From: Babylonia areolata
Lineage: Eukaryota > Mollusca > Gastropoda > Neogastropoda > Buccinidae
NCBI RefSeq assembly: GCF_041734735.1
Contig: NC_134900.1
Span: 39,333,954-39,397,953 of the forward strand
Length of the DNA: 64,000 nucleotides
Direction of reading: 5' to 3'
Below are positions 10,590 to 21,735 of the stretch, one piece after another. Made by a program: the position numbers and the translations under genes. The notes below the pieces were generated by a model. The model had not been told where the DNA came from and ran no database searches. It was given only the letters and a program-made list of their open reading frames with translations. Each line of letters starts with the position of its first letter. Position 1 is the stretch's first letter.

Positions 10590-11207
10590 TATATATATGT
10601 TGTTGTTGTTGTCGTTACTGTTGTTGATGTTATTTGTTGTTGTCACTGCATTCTTTGTTGCTGTATGACAAAAAATGCCACAGACAAAAAGGAAAACTTG
10701 CAGTATGATGGATGCGAACGTTGTTGTTGTTGTTGACGTCGTCGTCATTGTTGTTGTCGTCGTCGTTGTAGTCGTCGTTGTTGATGTTGTTGCTGCTGTC
10801 GTTGTTGTTGTCGTTGTCTTTATCGTTGTTGTTGTTGTTGTTGCTGCTGTTGTCGTCGTCATTGTCGTCATCACTGTCATTGTTGTCGCCGTCGTCGTTG
10901 TTGCTGCTGTTGCTGTCGTCGTTGTTGTTGTCGTTGTCATTGTCGTTGTTGTTGCTGCTGTTGTTGTTGTCGTCGTTGTCGTCGTCATCGTTGTCGTTAT
11001 CGTCACCATCGTTGTTGTTGTTATTGTTCTTGTTATTGTTGTCATCGTCATTGCTGTTATTCTTGTTGTTGTTCTTGTTGCTGCTGTTGCTACTGTCGTC
11101 GTCGTCGTTGTTGTTGGTGTCGTTGTTGTTTTGTCATTGTTGTTGCTGCAGTTGTTGTTATCGTCATCGTTGTTGTTGTTGCTGCTGCAGTTGTTGTTAT
11201 CGTCGTA
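10590..11207. repeat. Degenerate (GTT/GTC/GTC-ATT) trinucleotide tract
   Basis: About 600 bp of GTTGTTGTC-type trinucleotides that end about 5 bp from the donor of exon 6. All frames are open (poly-Val, poly-Leu or poly-Thr), with no sign of coding use. Confidence 0.93.
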
Positions 11208-11211
11208 TCAC

Positions 11212-11390
11212 CTGACTAACGGTGCCACAGGCGGACAGCGGGGCCCTCAGAATGATGTGAGTGGCGTTCTCTGTGGCGCCACAGCTGACGTCAAGCAGCG
11301 TCATATGCTCGCCGTGCAGGCTGGGAAACGCCGCTTTTTCGAACGTCAGCTCCATGACGTCAGAACCACACGTGACGTGCTCTCCAGGAA
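11212..11390 (-). CDS. Exon 6: ZP-N subdomain, first part
   Basis: The exon is 179 nt, from acceptor CACCTGTTCAG|TTCCTG to donor GTTAGTCAG|GTGATA, entering in phase 1 and leaving in phase 0. It encodes 59 residues with the hallmarks of the ZP-N fold: VTCGSDVMELTFEK near the start, LLDVSC, and SACGTVSQ at the end (the conserved C-G-T). Cysteines 1 to 3 of ZP-N are here; the fourth is in exon 7. An N-glycosylation sequon (NAT) is present. Within about 5 bp of the donor the intron becomes a 600-bp GTT/GTC trinucleotide tract. Upstream is the 7-kb intron 5, with the inverted-repeat element and the 65-bp array. Confidence 0.88.
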
Positions 11391-13309
11391 CTGAACAGGT
11401 GTCAGTGCATGTGTTACGCTACCTGGATAATCATTATTATTATTATTGACTCACTTGTGTAAACAAAGTGAGTCTATGTTTTAGCCTGGTGTTCGGTTGT
11501 GTGTGTGTGTGTGTGTGTGTGTGGTAAACTTTAACATTGCCATTTTCTCTGCAAATACTTTGGCAGCTGACACCAAACTTGGCATAAAAATAGGAAAAAT
11601 TCAGTTCTTTCCAGTCATCTTGTTTAAAAAATATTGAACCTCTGGGATAGTCACCAAAAAATTAAAAAAAATAAACCAAATTATATGCAAAATGAATTTA
11701 CTGTTATATTTATATTTTTTCTTCTTCTCTAAACTTGGCACTTTGATCTGATATTCTGACACAACAACAAGAGCAGTCATTTTTATCATTTTTTGTTTAA
11801 ACAGGCACTTCTTTTGCTGAGCATGGAAGTTATATTTATTTTGCATGTCTTTGGTGCAGATAGTAAAGAAGGGAAATTAATCTGTAGTTAATGCTAAGGG
11901 GCTTGATTTGCATTAAACTGATCTTTCTCATCTTAAACATTACATTTTGAAATTATACTCAATACATAAAAAGCTTCTGTGTTTTACTCTCAGTGTACAG
12001 GGCTTTCACTATGTTCATTCGCCTATATGGTCTTTTTCGGAAAATATTAAAATCAATAAAACGAGTGGACTTTATAGATCTATTGGCTGAGCCCTGAAGG
12101 TCATGGGCACAAATCAACTGCGTACACATATTTATACATATTCAAAGCGCGTGCTCATATTCTTCGTGAATGCGAACGACGCCATTTTGTTTCAAGTTGC
12201 TGACCTGTCCATTCAATCCTATATTCAATCGACAATACACGATAACATGTGATAGAAAGTTGGAGAAGAAGACCATTAAATTGTAGCCGGGTTGGCTACG
12301 ATCTTCGTTGGGCCAGCTTAGCAGACGATTTTTGTGACTCGCCAAAGGTTACCAAGGAAGTTGTAAATCGGTCACAAGTTATCTCCCTTTACAGGGAACC
12401 GTCTGATGATTTTCATCAATTTGTTAAATTATAAACACTTCCTTATAGATGAGATTATAGTTTTGTGTTATGGAACTTCAGAACGATCATACTTCTCAAC
12501 TGTAATGATATCATTTGGCCAGAAAGCCTATAACTTTTTTAAACAAAAATTTATGTGAATGAGTTTTGGCGCGATCTTCGAAATCCACTCAGTTGAAACA
12601 TGCAAAATACCTTCGTTTTCTATAAATCGATATAGTTGCCGTGGAATTTAGAATGTGCATTAAAATGTAAATGATTAAGCCTTCTTCTCGTGTACTGCTT
12701 TCCGTGTACACCTAAGTTATAGGCATGCGATGGTACGAAATGTCTGACAGCATTTCGGCGCCACAAAACTATCTCTTCTTCAAGCCATTGGAATTCGTCA
12801 GTGCCGATTTGAGCAAAATACGTTTTTACAATACCTACACATTTTTATATCGTGTCTTGCAGATGTTTGCATTTCTGTTATCAATCTGATTAGTATCGTG
12901 CATGTATAATTGTGTTGTAGTTGGTTTAAACGAAGTATTTCATTGTCGATCACAAGTGCCAAAAGCACCGCCAAGCGGTGCCGACACGGGAGCTATCCGC
13001 TGAGTTTTCTCTTGAATTTTTACATAAAAAATCTTTCTCTAGAAGCAGATTTTATAGATGATTTTTATATAGTTGGAAATTCAGGATGTTCAGTTACTTA
13101 ATTGTTGCAATTATATTACATATTGCGACGTATTAATTGTTGTAATGTACAAAAATGATACATGAACTCGTTAAAAGCTCGTTCATTCAGTGACTCTTTT
13201 TGTTTAAAGTTTTTAACTACATTAATTTTGTAGAAAATGGTTTAGCTTAAGAAAATGCTCGTCTCTTGCAGTTTTGTGTGATATATAATATGTCTATGTT
13301 AGTTCCCTG

Positions 13310-13690
13310 AGCCGAAAGTCAGAAGCCGCTAAAATTGGTCAAACAAACACAAGCTTGGCCCCTCAAGGCTCGCGGAGGGCCGGTTTCGTGAGTTGCTTCG
13401 CGGCGCTGGCTTTGCGGTTCGGCGGAACAGAATATAAGGAGTGAGCGAGTGCCAGACAAGGAGAGAACTCTCCTGGCCTGGAAGAATGAAAGAAGAAAAG
13501 AAGAAAACCAGCGCACTGCCTTCCCGAGTCTACCTTGCCTGGCTGCAGCTCTCTTCTGCTAACACCTTCTACCTGTCTTCACCTTCTCCAACACCACCTT
13601 ACCACCCCGTCACAAAATATTCATTCAGAGAAAGATTTGTGAATGCCTCATCACTTACTGGATTATGCCCCAAACTGCCATAAAAATATC
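13310..13690 (+). promoter_or_regulatory. GC-richer block with TATA-like motif inside the element
   Basis: Inside the AT-rich element, about 13330-13480 is clearly GC-richer and contains GGAACAGAATATAAGGAGTG, a TATA-like box, followed by a purine-rich leader and a short open frame (13441-13683). It could be a promoter remnant or a separate insertion. No product is recognised. Confidence 0.25.
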
Positions 13691-14203
13691 CACAGAATCA
13701 GTCGGAATTCACAGTTAAAAATAATAAACCATGAGAGTTAATACCCTTGAATTGATGAAATGTAAAAATTTCCAGTCTTGACTTTTCTCAAAATGAAGTC
13801 CTTTTCACTTTATACGACGTTTAGAAGTACTTGTACTTGGCTCAACGTATTATTAGTCTAACAAAATACTCAATTTTCATATCAACTTTAAAACTATAAA
13901 ACTAGAATGAACATAAAAGAGAAATTGAATCGACCGTGTCAACCGGGTCTAACTAAACTTGTACATCTATCTAGATCCAGAGAAAACGGCTAAATTTTGT
14001 AGTGTGATTACAGCAAAAGCCATGTCTCCTTTACTGCGGACTTAAAAAGAATTTTTAATTGCCCTTAAAGATTTTTTGAATGCCCAAGATACACCAGAAT
14101 AATATGATTAAAACAGTGTTCTCACTGCGAATACCGCAATCGATTTATCGCCCTTTAAAACAGCATGTTTAAATATTATATTTTTGAACGTCAGCCGAGA
14201 AGC

Positions 14204-14285
14204 CACAATAGTGTAATGGGTAAGACAGTTTCTTCTCACCCGAACACGCAGGGTTCGAATCTGCCGTTAGGACTTTTTTTTTCTT
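14204..14285 (+). ncRNA. tRNA-like Pol III promoter remnant
   Basis: TAGTGTAATGG fits the Pol III A box and GGTTCGAATCT, about 45 bases on, fits the B box with a changed last base. A T-arm (GCAGG, loop GTTCGAA, TCTGC) can pair, and a run of T follows at once. The bases that should form the acceptor stem do not pair, so this is a tRNA-derived SINE head or decayed tRNA rather than a working tRNA. Confidence 0.5.
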
Positions 14286-14376
14286 TTTCTTTTAACCCGA
14301 AGCTTTATAATAACAAATACAACACATTTTAACGATTAGATTTTTTTTTTTTTTAAGTGTATCACAAGTGAGTCTT

Positions 14377-14934
14377 GAAGGCCTTGCCTCTCCTGTAATT
14401 ATCATTATTATCGTCGTCGTTCTTTTCACAATACATTCAAAAAGTAATAAAGACAAATCATCCTAAAATCTATTATACCAAAATTAAAAAATATTCACAA
14501 AAACTCAACCTGCATGCGCGCACGCCCGCGCACACACACACACACACACAAAATGTGTGTGTGTACATGTGTGTGTGTGTGCGGGCGTGTGTGCGACTGT
14601 GTGTGTGTGTGTGCGCGCGCGCCTGTCTGTTTGAATGAGGGTTGACATTATAATCCGCATGCGTCATTTCTGAATGAAGTGATCTTTGTGTTGTTGGCAG
14701 GGCCATTTTTTTTTTTATCTGATGTGAACAAGCATTTTGTCCTAAATACATACATTCTTACACTGCCCCGAACATAATCTGCTGGGCTGGGTCATGAACA
14801 GACAAAGGTAGACGAATACATTATCATGTCCAGGCAGAAACTGTTGCCACTTGTGTTGACTAACAGGCCACATGTGTGTTAGTTCCACAGAACAACACAG
14901 GGTCCGACCACACTCCCAAAACCATCCAGTCATG
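14377..14934. repeat. Spacer with a (CA)n/(TG)n imperfect palindrome
   Basis: From about 14517 to 14625, CACGCCCGCGCACACACACA on the left is nearly mirrored in reverse complement by a TGTGTGTGCGGGCGTGTG stretch on the right, around a centre with TGTACATG. Alternating purine-pyrimidine plus dyad symmetry favours Z-DNA or a cruciform. The rest of the segment is unremarkable. Confidence 0.7.
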
Positions 14935-17800
14935 GTTCACATATGCCCAATACAACAAACGTCACAGAAAGATAACCCCAACCCCCCACGGCATCCATTC
15001 ATGGTACACATATGTCCAATACAACAAACGTCAGAAAGATAACCCCAACCCTCCACAGCATCCATTCATGGTACACATGTGTCCAATACAACAAACGTCA
15101 GAAAGATAACCCCAACCCTCCACAGCATCCATTCATGGTACACATGTGTCCAATACAACAAACGTCAGAAAGATAACCCCAACCCTCCACAGCATCCATT
15201 CATGGTACACACATGTCGATTACAACAAACGTCAGAAAGATAACCCCAACCCTCCACACCATCCATTCATGGTACACACATGCCCAATACAACAAACGTC
15301 AGAAAGATAACCCCAACCCTCCACACCATCCATTCATGGTACACACATGTCCAATACAACAAACGTCAGAAAGATAACCCCAACCCTCCACACCATCCAT
15401 TCATGGTACACACATGCCCAATACAACAAACGTCAGAAAGATAACCCCAAACCCCACAACCATCCATTCATGGTACACACATGTCCATTACAACAAACGT
15501 CAGAAAGATAACCCCAACCCCCCAGAACATCCATTCATGGTACACATGTCCAATACAACAAACGTCAGAAAGATAACCCCAACCCTCCACACCATCCATT
15601 CATGGTACACACATGTCCATTACAACAAACGTCAGAAAGATAACCCCAACCCCCCAGAACATCCATTCATGGTACACATGTCCAATACAACAAATGTCAG
15701 AGAGATAACCCCAACCCTCCACACCATCCATTCATGGTACACATGTGTCCAATACAACAAACGTCAGAAAGATAACCCCAACCCTCCACAGCATCCATTC
15801 ATGGTACACATGTCCAATACAACAAACGTCAGAAAGATAACCCCAACCCTCCACACCATCCATTCATGGTACACATGTCCAATACAACAAACGTCAGAAA
15901 GATAACCCCAACCCTCCACACCATCCATTCATGGTACACATGTGTCCAATACAACAAACGTCAGAAAGATAACCCCAACCCTCCACACCATCCATTCATG
16001 GTACACATGTCCAATACAACAAACGTCACAGAAAGATAACCCCAACCCCCCAGAACATCCATTCATGGTACACATATGTCCAATACAACAAACGTCAGAA
16101 AGATAACCCCAACCCCCCAGAACATCCATTCATGGTACACATGTCCAATACAACAAACGTCAGAAAGATAACCCCAACCCTCCACACCATCCATTCATGG
16201 TACACATGTGTCCAATACAACAAACGTCAGAAAGATAACCCCAACCCTCCACACCATCCATTCATGGTACACGTCCAATACAACAAACGTCAGAAAGATA
16301 ACCCCAACCCCCCAGAACATCCATTCATGGTACACATGTCCAATACAACAAACGTCACAGAAAGATAACCCCAACCCCCCAGAACATCCATTCATGGTAC
16401 ACATGTGTCCAATACAACAAACGTCAGAAAGATAACCCCAAACCTCCACAGCATCCATTCATGGTACACATGTGTCCAATACAACAAACGTCAGAAAGAT
16501 AACCCCAACCCTCCACAGCATCCATTCATGGTACACATGTGTCCAATACAACAAACGTCAGAAAGATAACCCCAACCCTCCACAGCATCCATTCATGGTA
16601 CACATATGTCCAATACAACAAACGTCAGAAAGATAACCCCAACCCTCCACACCATCCATTCATGGTACACATGTGTCCAATACAACAAACGTCAGAAAGA
16701 TAACCCCAACCCTCCACACCATCCATTCATGGTACACACATGTCCAATACAACAAACGTCAGAAAGATAACCCCAACCCCCACAGACATCCATTCATGGT
16801 ACACATGTCCAATACAACAAACGTCAGAAAGATAACCCCAACCCTCCACACCATCCATTCATGGTACACATGTCCAATACAACAAACGTCAGAAAGATAA
16901 CCCCAACCCCCCAGAACATCCATTCATGGTACACATATGTCCAATACAACAAACGTCAGAAAGATAACCCCAACCCTCCACACCATCCATTCATGGTACA
17001 CATGTCCAATACAACAAACGTCAGAAAGATAACCCCAACCCTCCACAGCATCCATTCATGGTACACATGTCCAATACAACAAACGTCAGAAAGATAACCC
17101 CAACCCTCCACACCATCCATTCATGGTACACATGCCCAATACAACAAACGTCACAGAAAGATAACCCCAACCCTCCACACCATCCATTCATGGTACACAT
17201 GTCCAATACAACAAACGTCAGAAAGATAACCCCAACCCTCCACACCATCCATTCATGGTACACATGTCCAATACAACAAACGTCAGAAAGATAACCCCAA
17301 CCCTCCACACCATCCATTCATGGTACACATGTCCAATACAACAAACGTCAGAAAGATAACCCCAACCCTCCACACCATCCATTCATGGTACACATGTCCA
17401 ATACAACAAACGTCAGAAAGATAACCCCAACCCTCCACAGCATCCATTCATGGTACACATGTCCAATACAACAAACGTCAGAAAGATAACCCCAACCCTC
17501 CACAGCATCCATTCATGGTACACATGTCCAATACAACAAACGTCAGAAAGATAACCCCAACCCTCCACACCATCCATTCATGGTACACATGTCCAATACA
17601 ACAAACGTCAGAAAGATAACCCCAACCCCCCAGAACATCCATTCATGGTACACACATGTCCAATACAACAAACGTCAGAAAGATAACCCCAACCCTCCAC
17701 ACCATCCATTCATGGTACACATGTGTCCAATACAACAAACGTCAGAAAGATAACCCCAACCTCTCACCATCCATTCATGGTACACACATGCCCAATATCC
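14935..17800. repeat. Minisatellite, unit ~65 bp, about 44 copies
   Basis: The core is CCATCCATTCATGGTACACA followed by TGTCCAATACAACAAACGTC and AGAAAGATAACCCCAACCC. Variants include ACACATG/ACATGTG and CACACC/CACAGC/CAGAAC joiners. It lies in intron 5 of the ZP gene. Confidence 0.95.
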
Positions 17801-18296
17801 ATTATGGTAAATGTCAATACAACAGAACGTACAGAAATGTAAAATCAAATCATTATGGGTGGTTCCCATATACATCATAACTCAAAAATATAAATCAATA
17901 ACTTAGTAGAAGTACACATGCGCCATTGATAGATAGTACTTGTAGAGAAGGGGAATAATCTCAATTAATCATTCCATCATGTACATCATGTGTCATTAAA
18001 CAAATGTCTGTTGGTACGAAGATAACCTCAACCCTCACACTAATCTGCTCATGGTACAATGTCCAATATCACAACAGTCAGAAATGATAACCAACCGCTC
18101 CATACATCCATTGCGTCACTCTCCATAGAACTCGTGGATATCTCCGAACACCACACATACCACAGGCTACACATCCAATAACTAAATAAAACATAACAAT
18201 GATAATAACCTTAATAATCCATATAATGATAAACATGATCATTATGAACAAATCAAAATTGAAAGGGTATTAACCCAACCGAAGTGCAATGCTGCG
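17801..18296. repeat. Decayed segment of the 65-bp array
   Basis: Between two clean blocks of the 65-bp repeat lies about 500 bp of highly diverged repeat (recognisable bits such as GTACAATGTCCAATATCAC) mixed with unrelated AT-rich sequence. Near 18268-18295 is a near-copy of the last bases of exon 4 (CCAACCGAAGTGCAATGCTG on plus). Confidence 0.6.
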
Positions 18297-18415
18297 GACA
18301 CATGCCCAATACAACAAACGTCAGAAAGATAACCCCAACCCTCCACAGCATCCATTCATGGTACACATGTCCAATACAACAAACGTCAGAAAGATAACCC
18401 CAACCCTCCAGAGCA
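18297..18415. repeat. Last two units of the 65-bp minisatellite, beside exon 5 donor
   Basis: Two clean units resume after the decayed segment and stop about 15 bp from the exon 5 donor at 18430/18429. The bases just inside the intron (TGCTCTGGAGGGTTGGGG on minus) match the unit (TGCTGTGGAGGGTTGGGG), so the array reaches almost to the splice site. Confidence 0.85.
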
Positions 18416-18429
18416 GAGAGGTGAGGTAC

Positions 18430-18555
18430 CTGTACAGGTGTGGTTGTCAGGCCCCAGGTGCAGGTAACTCTGTGAACAGCCACAGGTGTAGCTCCCCTCC
18501 TCGTTCACACACACGTCACTACACCCCCCGTTGTTCGTCCCGCATTCGTTCACGT
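18430..18555 (-). CDS. Exon 5: calcium-binding EGF-like domain
   Basis: The exon is 126 nt, from acceptor GTCCGCCAG|ACGTG to donor TGTACAG|GTACCT, with symmetrical phase 1-1. With the preceding G it reads [12 protein letters not shown], then [13 protein letters not shown] and a closing HTC. This is the standard calcium-binding EGF pattern: the D-V-N-E-C ligand motif, the Asn of C-x-N for hydroxylation and binding, an aromatic Tyr, and six cysteines. Such modules give calcium-stabilised rods in matrix and surface proteins. The donor lies only about 15 bp from the edge of the large 65-bp minisatellite in the next intron. Confidence 0.9.
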
Positions 18556-18589
18556 CTGGCGGACAGCACACGTGGTCATCATGTGTCAG

Positions 18590-18965
18590 CATTGTCATCA
18601 CCATCATCATCATCATCAACATTACCACAGTAATCATAATGACAAGTTGTAGTAGAAATAGTAGCAACAGCAGCAGCTGTAGCAGTAATAGTTGTTGTTG
18701 TAGAAGTGGTAGAAGTAGTGGTGGTGGTTGTGGTATCACCATCATCATCATCATCATCATTATCACCATAATAATCATAATGATAATAAGCTGTAGTAGA
18801 AGAAGTAGCAACAGCAGCAGCAGTTGTAGTAGTAGTAGTAGCTGTTGTTGTTGTAGAGGTAGTTGTAGTGGTGAAATAATTTTCATTATTATCATTACTA
18901 TCATTTATCATCATTATCATTATTATCATTATTATTGTCGTTGTTGTTGTTGTACTTGTTAATGT
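18590..18965. repeat. Compound ATC/AGT/GTT trinucleotide tract
   Basis: Alternating blocks of ATC, AGT/AGC and GTT triplets, partly duplicated (CTGTAGTAGAA... blocks), in intron 4 of the ZP gene. Further AGT-type triplets run on to about 19055. Confidence 0.9.
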
Positions 18966-19131
18966 GAATAGCATCAGTATCTGCAGCAGTAACAGCAGTA
19001 GAAGTACTGCTACTGGTAGTAGTCAAAGTAGTTGTTGTTGCACCAGCAGCAGTAGTAACATCTGTAGTATGCCAACGTGTGCTGCGCTCGCTCAATTTAT
19101 CATATACGCATGTGCGTTCACTCTCATATGA

Positions 19132-19137
<6 letters not shown>

Positions 19138-19166
<29 letters not shown>

Positions 19167-19260
19167 CTCTCTGTAACAAGCACACATACACACAGGCACA
19201 CAACATACACATATAACTAATAATAACAATAACAATGATAATAATAATAATAATAATAAA
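19138..19260. repeat. (GT)n and (ATA)n microsatellites
   Basis: GTGTGT at 19138-19163 and ATAATAATA near 19238-19258, in intron 4 next to exon 4. Confidence 0.85.
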
Positions 19261-19327
19261 CATGATAAATCTGATTATGACACAACAATCGAACAATTTT
19301 TGCAACAGGATATTGGCTATTACCAAC

Positions 19328-19444
19328 CGGAAGTGCAATGCTGGCCGGTCCAACCGGAAGTGCAGTGACATTGGTAGCCCAGTCCTGATGACGTCAGCAC
19401 ACACTGCCCGCCGTGCATGCAGGGGGAGGGGGTACAGGGGTCAG
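19328..19444 (-). CDS. Exon 4: EGF-like domain
   Basis: The exon is 117 nt, from acceptor TCCCTGCAG|CTGACC to donor CTTCCG|GTTGGT, with symmetrical phase 1-1. It encodes one EGF-like module with perfect spacing of six cysteines: C-x4-C-x5-C-x10-C-x-C-x8-C, beginning DPCTPSPCMHGGQC and ending GWTGQHC. It lacks the D-x-N-E-C start of calcium-binding EGF domains. The exon is too small to stand out among open frames, but its phase fits exactly between exons 3 and 5; skipping it would also keep the frame. A near-copy of its last bases and donor region sits at about 18268-18295, in the next intron. Confidence 0.82.
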
Positions 19445-19451
19445 CTGCAGG

Positions 19452-19962
19452 GACAGCAACACCTCCAGTTAACGAGGGCTTGTACAGCAACACGTCCAGT
19501 TAACGAGGGTTTGTACAGCAACACCTCCAGTTAACGAGGGTTTGTACAGCAACACCTCCAGTTAACGAGGGTTTGTACAGCAACACTTCCAGTTAACGAG
19601 GGTTTGTACAGCAACACTTCCAGTTAACGAGGGTTTGTACTTTCTGACAGCAACACCTCCAGTTAACGAGGGTTTGTACTTTCTGACAGCAACACCTCCA
19701 GTTAACGAGGGTTTGTACTTTCTGACAGCAACACCTCCAGTTAATGAGGGTTTGTACTTTCTGACAGATACACCTCCAGTTAACGAGGGTTTGTACTTTC
19801 TGACAGATACACCTCCAGTTAACGAGGGTTTGTACTTTCTGACAGCAACACCTCCAGTTAACGAGGGTTTGTACTTTCTGACAGATACACCTCCAGTTAA
19901 CGAGGGTTTGTACTTTCTGACAGATACACCTCCAGTTAACGAGGGTTTGTACTTTCTGCTAT
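19452..19962. repeat. Minisatellite, unit 31 then 39 bp, about 14 copies
   Basis: The core is ACACCTCCAGTTAACGAGGG followed by TTTGTAC. The first five or six units end there (31 bp); the later ones add TTTCTGAC (39 bp). It begins within about 10 bp of the exon 4 acceptor at 19444/19445. The 39-bp units keep one frame, giving a repeated TPPVNEGLYFLT peptide, but there is no reason to believe it is translated. Confidence 0.92.
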
Positions 19963-20116
19963 AACGATGGAGTGGCACAACACTGCAGAATACACAGGAA
20001 ACCACTAATACTTCAGAGACACACAATCGACAGACCAGGGGAGGGAGTCTGATGAACAGTTCTTGCCTGCCGCGCCCATGGCATTGACTCTTCACTCGTT
20101 TACAGGGAGGAGAAGA
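19963..20116. other. Unique intronic spacer
   Basis: A non-repetitive part of intron 3. No exon recognised. Confidence 0.4.
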
Positions 20117-20400
20117 GGAAGATGATGATGATGAAGATGAAGAAGATGATGATGATGAAGATGAAGAAGATGATAATGATGAAGATGAAGAAGAAGATGA
20201 TGATGAAGAAGATGATGATGATGAAGATGAAGAAGATGATAATGATGAAGATGAAGAAGATGATTATGATGAAGATGAAGAAGATGATGATGATGAAGAT
20301 GAAGAAGAAGCAGCAGATGGTGATGATGATGATGATGAAAACAACAACAACAATATGTGAATGATGGTTGAATTAATGATTTAATGAATAAAATTTAAAA
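20117..20400. repeat. GAT/GAA trinucleotide tract
   Basis: A tract of GATGATGATGAAGATGAAGA type lying in intron 3. On plus it could encode an Asp/Glu run, but it is in the intron of a minus-strand gene and has no coding context. Confidence 0.92.
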
Positions 20401-20413
20401 GAAAAATTAAATG

Positions 20414-20447
<34 letters not shown>

Positions 20448-20479
20448 CATATACAGACACAGCACACACCCATCCATCC

Positions 20480-21735
20480 TCCCACACACACCCACTAACA
20501 TACCCCACCCCCAGGAGACACCCCTCACCATGACAGGGCACACCCACCAACATACCCCACCCTCCAGGAGAACCCCCTCACCATGACAGGACACACCCAC
20601 TAACATACCCACCCCCAGGAGACACCCCTCACCCTGACAGGACACACCCACTAACATACCCCACCCCCAGGAGACCCCCCTCACCCTGACAGGACACACC
20701 CACTAACATACCCCACCCCCAGGAGACACCCCTCACCCTGACAGGACACACCCACTAACATACCCCACCCCCCGGAGACACCCCTCACCCTGACAGGACA
20801 CACCCACTAACATACCCCACACCCCGGAGACACCCCTCACCATGACAGGACACACCCACTAACATACCCCACCCCCCGGAGACACCCCTCACCATGACAG
20901 GACACACCCACTAACATACCCCACCCCCAGGAGACACCCCTCACCATGACAGGACACACCCACTAACATACCCCACCCCCAGGAGACACCCCTCACCATG
21001 ACAGGACACACCCACTAACATACCCCACCCCCAGGAGACACCCCTCACCATGACAGGACACACCCACTAACATACCCCACCCCCAGGAGACACCCCTCAC
21101 CATGACAGGACACACCCACTAACATACCCCACCCCCAGGAGACACCCCTCACCCTGACAGGACACACCCACTAACATACCCCACCCCCAGGAGACACCGC
21201 TCACCATGACAGGACACACCCACTAACATACCCCACCCCCAGGAGACACCCCTCACCCTGACAGGACACACCCACTAACATACCCATCCCCCGGAGACCC
21301 CCCTCACCCTGACAGGACACACCCACTAACATACCCCACCCCCAGGAGACACCTCTCACCCTGACAGGACACACCCACTAACATACCCCACCCCCCGGAG
21401 ACACCCCTCACCATGACAGGACACACCCACTAACATACCCCACCCCCAGGAGAACCCCCTCACCCTGACAGGACACACCCACTAACATACCCCACCCCCA
21501 GGAGACACCCCTCACCCTGACAGGACACACCCACTAACATACCCCACCCCCAGGAGACACCTCTCACCCTGACAGGACACACCCACTAACATACCCCACC
21601 CCCAGGAGACACCGCTCACCCTGACAGGACACACCCACTAACATACCCCACCCCCAGGAGACCCCCCTCACCCTGACAGGACACACCCACTAACATACCC
21701 CACCCCCAGGAGACCCCCCTCACCCTGACAGGACA
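20480..21735. repeat. Minisatellite, unit ~52 bp, about 24 copies, starts at exon 3 donor
   Basis: The core is GACAGGACACACCCACTAAC followed by ATACCCCACCCCCAGGAGAC and CCCTCACC. On minus each unit reads GTGTCCTGTCAGG|GTGAGG or a CATGG|GTGAGG-like variant: the last ~13 bases of exon 3 plus its donor. The array runs into the exon itself. A (CA)n tract lies just beyond its left end (20414-20445). Confidence 0.94.

Larger units (their letters stand above)
11450..14376. mobile_element. Non-coding repeat element with 12-bp inverted ends, ~2.9 kb
   Basis: The left end GACTCACTTGTG (11450-11461) is the exact reverse complement of CACAAGTGAGTC (about 14365-14376). The left end also forms a hairpin: GACTCACTT, a short loop with TGTGTAAAC, then AAGTGAGTC. 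The interior is AT-rich, without a long open frame. Near its right end it holds a tRNA-like Pol III box pair and T-rich runs. From memory this resembles a high-copy mollusc repeat with the same ends; I infer a non-autonomous DNA transposon. A clear target-site duplication was not found. It sits in intron 5 of the ZP gene. Confidence 0.6.

Noticed and set aside
10675-11394. Val/Leu-rich 239-codon plus frame
   Set aside because: A trinucleotide GTT/GTC tract; the exon in this area is on minus (11212-11390).
14204-14285. Functional tRNA gene
   Set aside because: A and B boxes are present, but the acceptor stem does not pair; more likely a SINE head or remnant.
14935-18415. CRISPR-like array of regular repeats
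   Set aside because: Units are contiguous without unique spacers, lie in an intron of a eukaryotic gene, and no cas genes are present; it is a minisatellite. The same holds for the other arrays.
20122-20364. Acidic or Met/Lys-rich open frame
   Set aside because: A GAT/GAA trinucleotide tract within intron 3 of a minus-strand gene; no coding context.
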